From positions 17,254 through 81,253 of the forward strand of contig NW_006766884.1 in NCBI RefSeq assembly GCF_000275845.1: a stretch of DNA of 64,000 bases, given 5' to 3'. Shown here piece after piece: positions 24,722-35,051 of the stretch. The DNA is from Dichomitus squalens LYAD-421 SS1 (taxonomy: Eukaryota; Basidiomycota; Agaricomycetes; Polyporales; Polyporaceae). The position numbers and the translations under genes were made by a program. The notes under the pieces were generated by a model, which was given only the letters and a program-made list of their open reading frames with translations, searched no databases and was not told the origin of the DNA. The number at the start of each line of letters is the position of its first letter. The first letter of the stretch is position 1.

Positions 24722-26450
24722 CTACGGTAAAGGGGCGGGAAGCATCCGCTCAATTTCGTCCTCCGATTCATCATCGCTGTCAGTGTCCCGCTGGGCGTCT
24801 TCACGGGCGAGGCTCTCAAGCTCCTCTAAATCCCACCTGATCATGCTCTTCGTCATGCGGAGACTCTTGACAGCATCTGCTAACCTTGATAGAATTTCAT
24901 CGCTGGATAGACAGTGTTACCATACCAGCTGAGTTATTGCGCCATATGGCTGAGCTTACCTGGCATACGCTAGCGTCCATACGCAGAAGTCATCCACCCA
25001 TATTTTGCTGTAGACGTAATACACCTCGTGATGATCCAAGATGTCTTTCACTTCCAGCAAACACCGCGCCACGAGTCGCTTACCGCGCGACAGAAGGCCT
25101 GCGACGTCCGCACGGCATGCTTCTGCTAGCGCGAAAGAGCGATACAACGGGAATGCGAGGGCACGCCGATAGGAGACAGTGAAGGTCGAAGCTACCTCTG
25201 CCTCGGTGAATGCACCCGGTACCGCAGAACGCTGCTGCGGTTGGTCATAAGGCGCGGGATCCAGTGCGGAGAAAGCTGGTGTGAGAGACGCGAGGGTCCA
25301 AGCGCTTTCCGGTGTCGGGTCATGCTGGGTCGTCCGCATTTCATACGCATACGAGAATAGTACGGTAAGCAACGTCAGATACAGGGCATGGGTCTGCGCT
25401 GGCGTTGATAGATCTGTTGATAAAAGGTCAGTGCTTTGTGGAGCCAGTCAGCTGTTGTCAATACGCACACTCCTTTCGGGGAAGGCGTAGCATGACTATA
25501 TTCTCTTTCTCTGTGTACTCAAACTCTTCTGGCGGGGAAGTGAGGTGGGGGTTCGGCCATGAGATGAGTTCCCGGATGTATTCGTCGTCGACGTAGTCAG
25601 CCCTACGTAGCGCCTTCGGATTAGCATCAGATCATGGGAAGTACTTCCCCTGCTCACATGTAGTATTCTTCATCCCACTTCTCGTCCTCGTGTTTGAGAC
25701 GTTTTTGGCGGCGCTCTTCGGGAGTGCTCGTTTCGGCGTCGGCGCGAAGTTCATTGACCTCATTCTCAGTATGTTCCGCATGCCTGAAGTATCCGGAATG
25801 CGTGTTTAAGAAGCCGTACCGCTGCTCAGCGGTCGTCCGGAGTGGTGGTAATACCTCCGGAATAGATTGTGGCAGTTGCCAGTCGTTCTCTGCGGCTGCG
25901 AAATACAAGGTTCGTTTGGCCGTGTGATCGGGAGGCAAGTCGGCGGCCGCATACCTTCTAAGATCTCCCGCTGCTCTAACGTCAGCTCTTGCGTCCGCTC
26001 AGCGAGTTCGTCCACACCATCATCTTGTGGCGTCTCTGGATTTTCCAAGATCTCTATTACTGGCTGTGTCTGTGCTTCCTTAGGCGGGCGTGGCGCGAGG
26101 AGCTTAGCTAGCAGGTCGAGGTCTTCGAACTCTTGTCCAGAAACTTCCTTGGTAAGTGTCACCGTCAGATATCCGGTGCTCGGGTCATAGACAGCGGATG
26201 ATGCGTCGCCTTCAAGGAGCGCGTGCGAGAAATTGAGCCGTAGGAAGTAGGGGTTGATGTGAACGCTGAAGAGCGTCTCGTCGACACTGATCTCGACGTC
26301 CGATGCCTACTTCCGTTCCCGGAAAATTTCAGCTCAAGTGCAGGTATTGGCGGCGTAAAAACTAGATGGACTTACCCGCACGGACGGGCAGTATATGCTA
26401 ATGACCACCGAATTTTCTGTCTGGGAACAGGAAAAGCGAGGGGTGATCAT
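24722..26450 (-). CDS. SHQ1: SHQ1, H/ACA snoRNP assembly chaperone
   Basis: Nuclear/cytoplasmic chaperone that holds the pseudouridine synthase Cbf5/dyskerin before H/ACA RNP assembly. Six exons (26376-26450, 25955-26306, 25658-25895, 25469-25602, 24960-25413, 24722-24902) give 1434 nt, or 477 residues. An N-terminal CS domain starts MITPRFSCSQTENSVVISIY and contains VDETLFSVHINPYFLRLNF. A linker rich in Glu/Pro follows, then AAENDWQLPQ, YGFLNTHSGYF, YTEKENIVMLRLPRKE, LFSYAYEMRTT, ESAWTLASLTP, FPLYRSFALAE and WVDDFCVW, all hallmarks of the SHQ1 domain. The tail is acidic (TDSDDESEDEIE). All introns are 55-69 bp. Divergent from TRP2. Confidence 0.94.
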
Positions 26451-26673
26451 GGTGGTTTGTTAGAGCGTTGCGTAGTGTACGGGCGCTCCGTCGCGGAATG
26501 GATAGATGTCGTCTGGAATCGCAGCTTTGACTGCATCACCTCGCAATGGCTGGTCGTCTGCTCCGATGCTGTCGCGACTGACCGCTAGAGCCCTCTTCAG
26601 TTATGAAAGCCGGACTCGAGTTCGGAAGTGAGTTGAGAGCGAGGACAGATGCCTGCCAGCAGGCGTGCTCGGG

Positions 26674-26680
26674 TGACTCA
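26674..26680 (+). promoter_or_regulatory. Gcn4/Cpc1 site TGACTCA
   Basis: Exact TGACTCA 105 bp upstream of the TRP2 ATG and 41 bp upstream of its TATA box. This is the classical binding site of the general amino acid control activator (Gcn4 in yeast, CPC1 in Neurospora), and TRP2 is a textbook target. Confidence 0.65.
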
Positions 26681-26720
26681 GGCGCACAATTTCTTCGGGT
26701 TCACCATCCACGCTGCTCAG

Positions 26721-26727
26721 TATATAA
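26721..26727 (+). promoter_or_regulatory. TATA box of TRP2
   Basis: TATATAA 58 bp upstream of the TRP2 start codon. Confidence 0.6.
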
Positions 26728-26784
26728 CCCTTTTGCCCGACGTTCTCCCTCAGCGATATCCTGGCCGCACCGCACTCGCTGAAT

Positions 26785-28621
26785 ATGTCTCTAGATACCC
26801 AGGTCAATATGCATGTTGATCCGGGAGACGTGTTCGGTTCTGACGGTCCCGATTGTTCCTTCCACAGAAACTCCCAGCGTTTCCACCTCTATCTACTGTT
26901 GAACACATCATTCTCAAGGAAAAGCAAGGGAACTGCGTTCCAGTATACGTCGAGCTCCCTGGCGACTTCCTCACACCATGCGTCGCGTACTTGCGGATAG
27001 CGAAGGACTCGAAGTATAGCTTTCTTTTGGAGTCGGTAGTTGCGGGGGAGAACCTTGCGCGATATAGCTTCGTCGGAGCGGGTGCGTCCTCCATTCAATC
27101 CATCTACCACCCTTTCCACCCCGCACTCACGCACAATTGCGTATCAAGACCCGTTCAAAATCATCCGGGTGGGACCCAATGAAGAGACGACTGGGGACCC
27201 GTTGGTCGCGCTGCAGAAGGAGCTGGGGATGTACAAGTATGTAAAGCTCCCCGAAGTCCCCACATTCACAGGCGGCGCGATCGGATATGTCGGGTACGAT
27301 TCTATCATGCATTTCGAGTCCAAAACCGCGCGTGTGGTAGAAGACCCCCTCCGTATTCCCGAGGCGATCTTCATGCTTGTCGACACCCTTCTCATCTACG
27401 ACCACCTCTACCAAAGCCTGAAGGTCGTCTCGCACGTTTTTTGTCCTGGGGATGCTGGCCAAGTCAACTTGTCGTTCATCTATCAGACCGCGGTCTCGAA
27501 GGCGAGGAGGCTGGCCAAGCTCATCATGAGCACCACGACACCAGAGGTGTACCAGCAGCCAATCGTACTAGGAAACGAGGCCGTCTCGAACGTCGGAAAG
27601 GCGGGATACGAGGGCTTTGTGACGAAGCTGAAGGAGCATATTGTGGCGGGAGACATCATCCAGGCAGTACCATCGCAACGACTGGCGCGTCCGACCAACC
27701 TCCATCCGTTCAACGCATACAGGCATCTACGGCGCATCAACCCGAGTCCATACATGTTCTACCTCGATTGTGGTCACATACAAATTGTCGGAGCAAGTCC
27801 GGAAACGCTGTGCAAGGTAGAGAAGAACAAGGTGTACAACCATGCTATTGCTGGTACCATTCGAAGAGGGCAGACACTTGAAGGTGCGCGTGCCTTGTGT
27901 CCGTCGCCTTCTGTCATACCCTAATTGACCGTTATTCCAGAGGACGAGAAGTTAGGTGCAGAGCTTCTCGCGTCGGAGAAGGACAGGGCCGAGCACATCA
28001 TGCTGGTTGACCTCGCACGGAACGATGTGAACCGCGTGTGCAAGCCGGAGACGGTGCACGTCGACCATCTGCTCAAGCTTGAGAAGTTCAGCCATGTCAT
28101 TCACTTGACTTCGCAAGTCTCTGGCGTCCTGAGGGCCGGTAAGACTAGGTACGCCTTTTCAGGCAAGACAGCTTCTGTCGCCCCTTGTATCTGACGATTA
28201 CGGTATAGGTTCGACGCGTTCCGATCCATCTTCCCCGCAGGCACGGTGTCTGGAGCTCCGAAGATTAAGGCCATTGAGCTCATCTACGAGCTTGAGAAGC
28301 AGCGCCGAGGCGTTTATGCCGGCGCAGTGGGACGCTTCGACTTCGCCGACGACGAGATGGACACTTGCATCGCCATTCGTACCATGGTATTCAAGGATGG
28401 CATCGCGTATCTACAAGCTGGAGGAGGTATTGTTTACGACAGCGTGGAAGAGGACGAGTACGTGGAGACATTGAACAAGCTCAAGGGTAACATGAGAGCG
28501 CTCGATGTAGCGGAACGTACGTTGTCTCAACTTACCTCCTTTGATGGAGAACGTGCTGACCACACGGGACCTCGCAGAGTACTGGCACGATATCCAAAAT
28601 GCGAAGGGTGCGCCGGCATAA
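26785..28621 (+). CDS. TRP2: Anthranilate synthase component I
   Basis: First step of tryptophan synthesis: chorismate to anthranilate, using ammonia from the TRP3 glutaminase. Exons 26785-26802, 26868-27081, 27149-27883, 27941-28148, 28209-28516 and 28578-28621 sum to 1527 nt, or 508 residues. The feedback-inhibition motif LLES is in [13 protein letters not shown]. The chorismate-binding domain shows [36 protein letters not shown] and [15 protein letters not shown]. The first exon codes only six residues. This left copy is the complete gene; its last two and a half exons reappear after the N gap as an assembly duplicate. The stop codon is 40 bp from the MRP4 stop. Confidence 0.96.
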
Positions 28622-29007
28622 TGATGTATTAAAGAACATATTGTAGTGTACGAGTGGCGATCTATGCTGAGTGTGGCTCCCTGTGCCGTGGCCCCTTCTT
28701 GGCTGCCACAAGTGCAGCCTTTGCCTGCTCCTCCTCGTAGAGCGCGACACCTTCTCGACCCGCTACGCTGAGAAGTCCCGCGATGAGCTCTGCTGTCCGT
28801 GTGCTCTCGTCGTTGGCCGGAATGGGGTACATGACAACCCGAGGGTCGACGTTCGAGTCGACGATACCGATGGTAGGTACATGCTCGAGAGCGCACTCTC
28901 GTATGGCGTGGATGTTGGGGATGGGATTGAGGAAGATGACGAGGTCGGGGACGACCTGCTCATCCTTCGCAACGTCGGGGCCGAACATGTGGACCCTATT
29001 CGTCAGC
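28026..29007. repeat. Left copy of a 982-bp assembly duplication
   Basis: Bases 28026-29007 recur at 29095-30076 with a constant offset of 1069. I compared the lines and found no difference. The copies abut both sides of the N run. This is the signature of two contigs whose overlapping ends were scaffolded instead of merged. Confidence 0.95.
28662..29007 (-). CDS. MRP4: MRP4 3' part, truncated duplicate at contig end
   Basis: C-terminal part of mitochondrial uS2m (NRVHMFGPDVAKDEQ through GPRHREPHSA), cut by the N gap at its upstream side. Identical to the same segment of the complete gene at 29731-30701. It should be removed when the overlap is collapsed; it is not a second gene. Confidence 0.9.
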
Positions 29008-29094
29008 NNNNNNNNNNNNNNNNNNNNNNNNNNNNNNNNNNNNNNNNNNNNNNNNNNNNNNNNNNNNNNNNNNNNNNNNNNNNNNNNNNNNNNN
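29008..29094. other. Assembly gap (87 N)
   Basis: Run of N between the two copies of the 982-bp overlap. The true gap is probably negative, so no sequence is missing. Confidence 0.98.
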
Positions 29095-29690
29095 TGTGAA
29101 CCGCGTGTGCAAGCCGGAGACGGTGCACGTCGACCATCTGCTCAAGCTTGAGAAGTTCAGCCATGTCATTCACTTGACTTCGCAAGTCTCTGGCGTCCTG
29201 AGGGCCGGTAAGACTAGGTACGCCTTTTCAGGCAAGACAGCTTCTGTCGCCCCTTGTATCTGACGATTACGGTATAGGTTCGACGCGTTCCGATCCATCT
29301 TCCCCGCAGGCACGGTGTCTGGAGCTCCGAAGATTAAGGCCATTGAGCTCATCTACGAGCTTGAGAAGCAGCGCCGAGGCGTTTATGCCGGCGCAGTGGG
29401 ACGCTTCGACTTCGCCGACGACGAGATGGACACTTGCATCGCCATTCGTACCATGGTATTCAAGGATGGCATCGCGTATCTACAAGCTGGAGGAGGTATT
29501 GTTTACGACAGCGTGGAAGAGGACGAGTACGTGGAGACATTGAACAAGCTCAAGGGTAACATGAGAGCGCTCGATGTAGCGGAACGTACGTTGTCTCAAC
29601 TTACCTCCTTTGATGGAGAACGTGCTGACCACACGGGACCTCGCAGAGTACTGGCACGATATCCAAAATGCGAAGGGTGCGCCGGCATAA
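29095..29690 (+). CDS. TRP2: TRP2 3' part, truncated duplicate at contig start
   Basis: Copies the end of exon 4 and exons 5-6 of TRP2, including GTVSGAPK and the TAA stop, with the same introns. It lacks the first 60% of the gene because the contig starts here. Treat as an artefact. Confidence 0.9.
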
Positions 29691-30076
29691 TGATGTATTA
29701 AAGAACATATTGTAGTGTACGAGTGGCGATCTATGCTGAGTGTGGCTCCCTGTGCCGTGGCCCCTTCTTGGCTGCCACAAGTGCAGCCTTTGCCTGCTCC
29801 TCCTCGTAGAGCGCGACACCTTCTCGACCCGCTACGCTGAGAAGTCCCGCGATGAGCTCTGCTGTCCGTGTGCTCTCGTCGTTGGCCGGAATGGGGTACA
29901 TGACAACCCGAGGGTCGACGTTCGAGTCGACGATACCGATGGTAGGTACATGCTCGAGAGCGCACTCTCGTATGGCGTGGATGTTGGGGATGGGATTGAG
30001 GAAGATGACGAGGTCGGGGACGACCTGCTCATCCTTCGCAACGTCGGGGCCGAACATGTGGACCCTATTCGTCAGC
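29095..30076. repeat. Right copy of the 982-bp assembly duplication
   Basis: Mate of 28026-29007. It starts inside a TRP2 exon ([13 protein letters not shown]) and runs into MRP4. Confidence 0.95.
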
Positions 30077-30701
30077 GTACCTGGCAGCCAACGCTCGCCA
30101 ACGTGGTAGCCCTGCTTGCCCAAACGTTCCGCCGCGAGACGTACGGCTGGCCGGAGGTCCGACCGCGTGCCGACGAAGACGATGGACCCTCCGCGTGCAG
30201 CGACACCTCGTACGACCTGCGCGGCACGTCGGAGGAGAGGGAGGGTGTGGTCGAGGTCGATGATGGTGATGCCTGCGCGGACACCGTAGGCATACGGGAT
30301 GAAGTTAGGGTTCATGCGTGTCTCCGAGTGACCAAAGTGGGCCCCGGACGCGATGAGGGCGGAAAGCGTGATGTCAGACGGTGCTACGGGTCGGTGGAGG
30401 GAGTGGTGCGGTTGGAAGGTGTTGTCTCGGTTCTGTGTTGAACCGTACTCGGAGAAGGTATCAACTGCGACGGGGCTCAATACCTCAAGTATACAGATGA
30501 GCACACATATCACGCACTCAGTGTCTGATATTCCGCCCGCTTCAACTGGAATTCTGTCCAGTCGTCCGGGGTCTCCAGCGGCCTCTCCTCAATCTTGGCA
30601 AACGAGTTATGGCGAGCCTGAGCAAGAACCGAGGTGGCGAAACGAGTCCGCCGTGAACATCGTGCGGCATTGGCTGTCCAGGAGCGGGCGAGGGATGCCA
30701 T
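29731..30701 (-). CDS. MRP4: Mitochondrial small-subunit ribosomal protein uS2m
   Basis: Component of the mitochondrial 37S ribosomal subunit, bacterial S2 family. Exons 30518-30701 and 29731-30464 give 918 nt, or 305 residues. The N-terminus (MASLARSWTANAARCSRRTR) is rich in Arg, Ser and Ala without acidic residues, a good matrix-targeting peptide. The S2 core includes ASGAHFGHS, NPNFIPYAYGVRAG, IIDLDHTLPLLRRAA, VFVGTR, ERWLPGTLTNR, PDLVIFLNP, REC and GIVDSNVDP. An in-frame ATG 57 nt upstream (30758) is possible, but the chosen one gives the better presequence. Divergent from SSB, with 204 bp between the starts. Confidence 0.94.
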
Positions 30702-30905
30702 GGGTCGCTGGCTGGACGCGGTGGTGGCGGAGAATAACAAGTCGCGCGCTTCCGACAAGCGCGTGGCAGCCGCTTACCTCAGCCGCCTCAATCGATTTTT
30801 TTCTGCTTGACGCCGCGGGCGAGATCCTCCAGCTTTGGCCTAAGCCTTCACCATCTCTCTTCCCCTCTCTCCTCTTCACTCTTTCTCTCCCTTATCAAAA
30901 CAAAA
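30702..30905. promoter_or_regulatory. Divergent promoter, MRP4/SSB
   Basis: 204 bp shared upstream region. The SSB side ends in a long CT-rich tract (about 30850-30900) directly before the ATG, typical of strongly expressed fungal genes. No TATA box seen. Confidence 0.5.
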
Positions 30906-31642
30906 ATGGAGGATATCTTCGACGGTGCTATTGGCATTGATCTCGGTACCACCTACTCGTGGGTATCTTCGTCCGGACTGTGCCGTCCGCAAAGCCTAAA
31001 TCTATGCAATCTTACAGCTGCGTCGGTGTCTGGCAGCACGACCGCGTCGAGATCATCGCAAATGACCGTACGTACTTCCTCTGCATACCTCGAACGTATT
31101 TCAACAATTTTATGTAGAGGGCAACCGGACGACGCCTTCGTACGTCGCGTTCTCCTCGGAGGAGCGCCTGATCGGCGATGCCGCCAAGAATCAGGCCGCG
31201 ATGAACCCCAAGAACACCGTATTCGATGCTAAGCGTCTTATTGGCCGGAGATATGAGTAAGTCGGCTGCTTGTCTTTGCGCGATTGCTTTGGGCTCATTT
31301 TATATCATTTTACTAGCGACCCCGATGTCAAGAAGGACATGACCCACTGGCCCTTCGAGGTCATCGACAGGAACGGGTCTCCTTTCATCAAGGTTGACTA
31401 CCTCGGCGAGGAGAAGACCTTCAGCCCCCAGGAGATCTCGTCAATGGTCCTTACCAAGATGAAGGAGATCTCAGAAGCCAAGCTTGGCAAGACCGTCAAG
31501 AAGGCTGTTGTAACGTGAGCAATTTCCTTCTCAATGCCTTCCGAAGAGCTTCATGTCAACTGTTGGGCTCAGTGTCCCTGCCTACTTCAACGACTCGCAA
31601 CGTCTGGCTACTAAGGATGCCGGCGCCATTGCTGGCCTTGAG

Positions 31643-31674
<32 letters not shown>

Positions 31675-31822
31675 TGCCATTGCCTACGGCCTTGACCGCC
31701 AGTCAAGTGCGGAGAAGAACGTCCTCATTTTCGATCTTGGTGGAGGAACTTTCGATGTGTCACTCCTGAACATCACTGGCGGTGTCTTTGCCGTCAAGGC
31801 GACTGCCGGTGACACTCACTTG

Positions 31823-31854
<32 letters not shown>

Positions 31855-32971
31855 CTTCTTCAAGAAGGAGTTCCAGAAGAAGACCAGCCTCGATATCTCT
31901 GGCGATGCCCGTGCCCTCCGCCGTCTCCGCTCTGCTTGCGAGCGTGCCAAGCGCACTCTGTCCAGCGTTGCTCAGACCACCGTCGAAGTCGACTCTCTCT
32001 TCCAGGGCGAGGACTTCTCGGCGAACATCACCCGTGCTCGTTTCGAGGAGATCAACGCTCCGCTCTTCAAGTCCACTCTTGACCCCGTTGAGCGTGTGCT
32101 GAAGGATGCGAAGATGCCCCGGGAGAAGGTCGACGACATCGTCCTTGTCGGTGGCTCTACCCGTATTCCCAAAATCCAGTCGCTCGTCTCCGAGTACTTC
32201 GGTGGCCGTCAGCTCAACAAGTCCATCAACCCCGATGAGGCTGTGGCCTACGGTGCAGCTGTTCAGGCCGCTGTTCTCACCGGCCAGACCTCGGACAAGA
32301 CCGCCGACCTCCTCCTTCTCGACGTCGCTCCCCTCTCCCTCGGTGTCGCCATGCAGGGCGACATCTTCGGTGTCGTCGTCCCCCGTAACACGCCCATCCC
32401 CACCACCAAGTCTCGTGTCTTCACCACTGTTGAGGACAACCAGACTACCGTCACCTTCCCCGTTTACGAGGGTGAGCGCACGCAGTGTCGCGACAACCGT
32501 CTGCTCGGCGAATTCGAGCTCACAGGCATTCCCCCCATGCCCCGTGGCCAGGCTGAGCTGCACACCACTTTCGAGCTCGACGCGAACGGTCTCCTCAAGG
32601 TTACCGCCCAGGACCGTGCGTCTGGCCGCAAAGCACAGATCTCGATCCAGAACTCTGTCGGCCGTCTGTCGTCGGTGGAGATCGACCAGATGATCAAGGA
32701 CGCAGAGCACTACAAGCAGGCGGACAAGGACTTCAGCGCACGGCACGAGGCCAAGGCAGACCTCGAGAGCTACATCCACCAGGTGGAGAACACGATCACG
32801 AGCCCCGAGATTGGCATGAAGATCAAGCGTCATGCCAAGTCGCAGGTCGAGGCGGAGCTCGCGCGCGCGCTCGAGAAGCTGGAGATCGAGGACTCGACGG
32901 CGGACGAGCTCCGCAAGGCGCAGCTGGGCATCAAGCGTGCGCTGCAAAAGGCGACCGCGGGCATGCGGTAG
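30906..32971 (+). CDS. SSB1: Ribosome-associated Hsp70 of the Ssb class
   Basis: Cytosolic Hsp70 that binds nascent chains at the ribosome with the RAC (Zuo1/Ssz1) co-chaperone. Exons 30906-30958, 31018-31067, 31118-31256, 31317-31514 and 31573-32971 sum to 1839 nt, or 612 residues. Hsp70 signatures are [28 protein letters not shown] and [15 protein letters not shown]. Ssb-type features are the VEIIANDQGNRTTPS region, [10 protein letters not shown], and a C-terminus ending [17 protein letters not shown] with no EEVD, unlike the Ssa class. There is no ER or mitochondrial signal. The early introns are crowded at the 5' end, as in other basidiomycete HSP70 genes. Confidence 0.95.
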
Positions 32972-33323
32972 TGCGGGACAGTTTACGACCGGGCATGATT
33001 CGCAATTCTGTCTGTAGATATGGCGCCGTGCGGGCATATGTGTGTGTAGGATGTCTCCTATGATGTATGTGTACAACTCGCTGCCTCATGCATGCATACT
33101 GCTTTCGTCTGGCTCCCCGTCGCTGTCTGTTTGCCTTTGTCTCTCTTCGCTTCTCGTGCATCGCTGCCCCTGTCCTTTCTTCGATCGCATATACGTACGC
33201 AAGAATGAAGGTTTCTTTGTAAAATCAGAATACCCGTTGCGCTGCTCTGATGCGACGACAAGACAAGACAAGGCGAAAGCTACTATTGCTACAGACAACA
33301 CGCAAGAGAAGAGTTGTGAAGAG
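32972..33323. other. Tail-to-tail spacer SSB/RFC2
   Basis: 352 bp. T/C-rich 3' UTR-like DNA; no gene recognised. Confidence 0.5.
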
Positions 33324-34788
33324 TCAGGAATCGGATGTTATGGCCTTGTGAGCTCGCAAGCCGACCTCCAAGATCCAGAGCTCTTCGTCGGCACCGTCGC
33401 ACAGGGCCTTGTCGGCCTCCGCGAAGACCATGGCACACCGAGCCTTCTGGCGTGCAGTAAGCGTGGGGTGCGCTACGACGTAGTCGTGGAGCTGAAACAA
33501 TATCAGACGAGTTTCCCATTAATAACAAGGACATGGAGGAAGGACGTACCTGGGCTATGATCTGCGACGCAGAGTAGCCCTCACGGATGATCGCCTTCGC
33601 CTTCTTCCTCACCCCATCGAACCCCGTCGCCTTCCCGCCCGCGTCGACGTCGACATCCATCCCGTCTCCCCCGCCGGTACCGAGCGGCTCGATCCCGAGC
33701 GCGCCCGCAAAGCCCACGACGACGTCGTCGGGCACGACGCCCGCGATCTCCTGCACGTCGCGGGGCGTGATGGGCGCGGGGGGCGCGACGGACGTGGCGA
33801 GGCGGGCGGCGGACTGGAGGTAGGTGATCGCGCGGCGGAGGTCGCCGTGGGAGGTGGCGACGAGCGCGGCGGCGGTGCCGGGGGAGAGGGGCACGTTCTC
33901 GGCGGCGGCGATCTGGGCGAGGCGGGCGGAGGTGGCGGAGGGGTCGAGCGGCTTGAAGCGGAATTTGGAGCAGCGGGAGGCGAGGGGCTCGATGATCCTG
34001 TGCGGGGTGGGGTGAGTGCGTCGTTGGAGGAGGGAGAGGAGGGAGAGGAGGGAGAGGATGGAGAGGAGGGAGAGGAGGGAGAGGAAGGAGGAGGGGCGAG
34101 AAGCACCTCGTCACGTAGTTGCAGACTAGACAAAAACGCGTGATGCGCGCGTAGAGCTCCATGATGCGACGCAGGGCGGCTTGAGCATCTTGGGTCATGG
34201 AGTCGGCCTCGTCGAGGATGATGATTTTGTAGGGTGGACAGGGGTATGTTTTGCCGTCCGACGCGACGGCCTGTGCGCGGGGTGTCTGGCGGGCGAAGTT
34301 CTTGATCTTCTCGCGGACGATGCTGATACCACGCTCGTCTGACGCGTTCAGTTCGAGTACACGAGAGCGAAAGTTGTCTGGGCTGGAGAGGGGGAGAAAG
34401 TCAGATGCATGTAGAGGGCGAGGGGATGGCGAGCGTACCCGAAGAGTTGTCGTGCAAGAGCTAAGATGGTGGATGTCTTGCCGGTTCCTGGTGGTCCATA
34501 GAAGAGCATATGGGGGAGCTGCACATCAGCTTAGTGTGAATCGCGGTAGCAGGAAAGCGGAGACGTTGTACGTTTGAGGAGGTCAGTGTCTTCCTGAGGA
34601 CAGCCACTGTGTGTTCTTGTGCGGAGACATCGTCAATTGTCTTCGGTCGGCTGGACAGTCCTCCGTCTGTTCGCTGCTCGACCGTTTAACGATCACACTC
34701 ACTATTTCTCAACCCATGGCTGGTGCTGGGGGTCTATTGCGGACTGCTTCTGTGCAGCTTTTGTGGCCTGTGGCTGGAAGAAGGACAT
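33324..34788 (-). CDS. RFC2: Replication factor C subunit 2
   Basis: Small AAA+ subunit of the PCNA clamp loader. Six exons (34703-34788, 34572-34650, 34439-34518, 34107-34382, 33550-33997, 33324-33491) give 1137 nt, or 378 residues. It starts [13 protein letters not shown], then [14 protein letters not shown]. Walker A is GPPGTGKTS (about residues 63-71), followed by [22 protein letters not shown], typical of yeast Rfc2/human RFC4. Walker B is ILDEADSM, sensor 1 [10 protein letters not shown], and the Ser-Arg-Cys finger is in [25 protein letters not shown] and [12 protein letters not shown] mark the lid and collar. An unusual Gly/Asp-rich insert ([16 protein letters not shown]) sits in the collar. 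The intron at 33998-34106 is a long pyrimidine tract on the coding strand. Confidence 0.94.
34026..34095. repeat. Purine-rich GGAGA minisatellite in an RFC2 intron
   Basis: Tandem imperfect copies of ggagggaga on the plus strand (CT-rich on the RFC2 strand), filling most of a 109-bp intron, about twice the usual intron length here. Confidence 0.8.
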
Positions 34789-35051
34789 GGCGGGATGCAG
34801 GGCAGGGGTGACGGTCGCCGTCGGAAACGCGCTGTGACGCGTGTGGAAGCGCGAGACGTCACGGGGTGGTCACGGAGGGACGGTAGTGTGACGGAGCGCG
34901 TCGTTGGCTCTCACCTCGACGTCCTCGCCGCCCCAGTCCTCGCCCGACGTGGATGAAGACCCCGATGAGCGTCATGACAAACGCCGACATCAACAAAGGC
35001 ACGTAGGCCGCGTCTCCTCTCTCTCTCAACGTTCTCATTGTCCCCGCAGCG
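34789..35051. promoter_or_regulatory. Divergent promoter, RFC2/CAF-1 large subunit
   Basis: 263 bp between the RFC2 ATG and the first secure CAF-1 ATG. It holds an exact ACGCGT at 34837-34842 (MCB box, MBF target at G1/S in yeasts) with a close AACGCG at 34826-34831. Both neighbours act at replication forks. Confidence 0.5.
34837..34842. promoter_or_regulatory. MCB-like box ACGCGT
   Basis: Palindromic MluI cell-cycle box 49 bp upstream of the RFC2 ATG. A 6-mer is expected about 16 times in 64 kb, so position and context, not the match alone, make it interesting. Confidence 0.35.

Larger units (their letters stand above)
26451..26784. promoter_or_regulatory. Divergent promoter, SHQ1/TRP2
   Basis: 334 bp between two start codons. 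It holds a Gcn4-type site and a TATA box on the TRP2 side; each is listed separately. Confidence 0.6.

Noticed and set aside
28026..30076. True tandem duplication of the TRP2/MRP4 ends
   Set aside because: Perfect identity and exact abutment to the N run fit an assembly overlap much better.
31760..33076. 438-codon minus-strand open frame
   Set aside because: Lies exactly antisense to the SSB coding exon; such mirror frames are common in codon-biased GC-rich genes and it has no domain.
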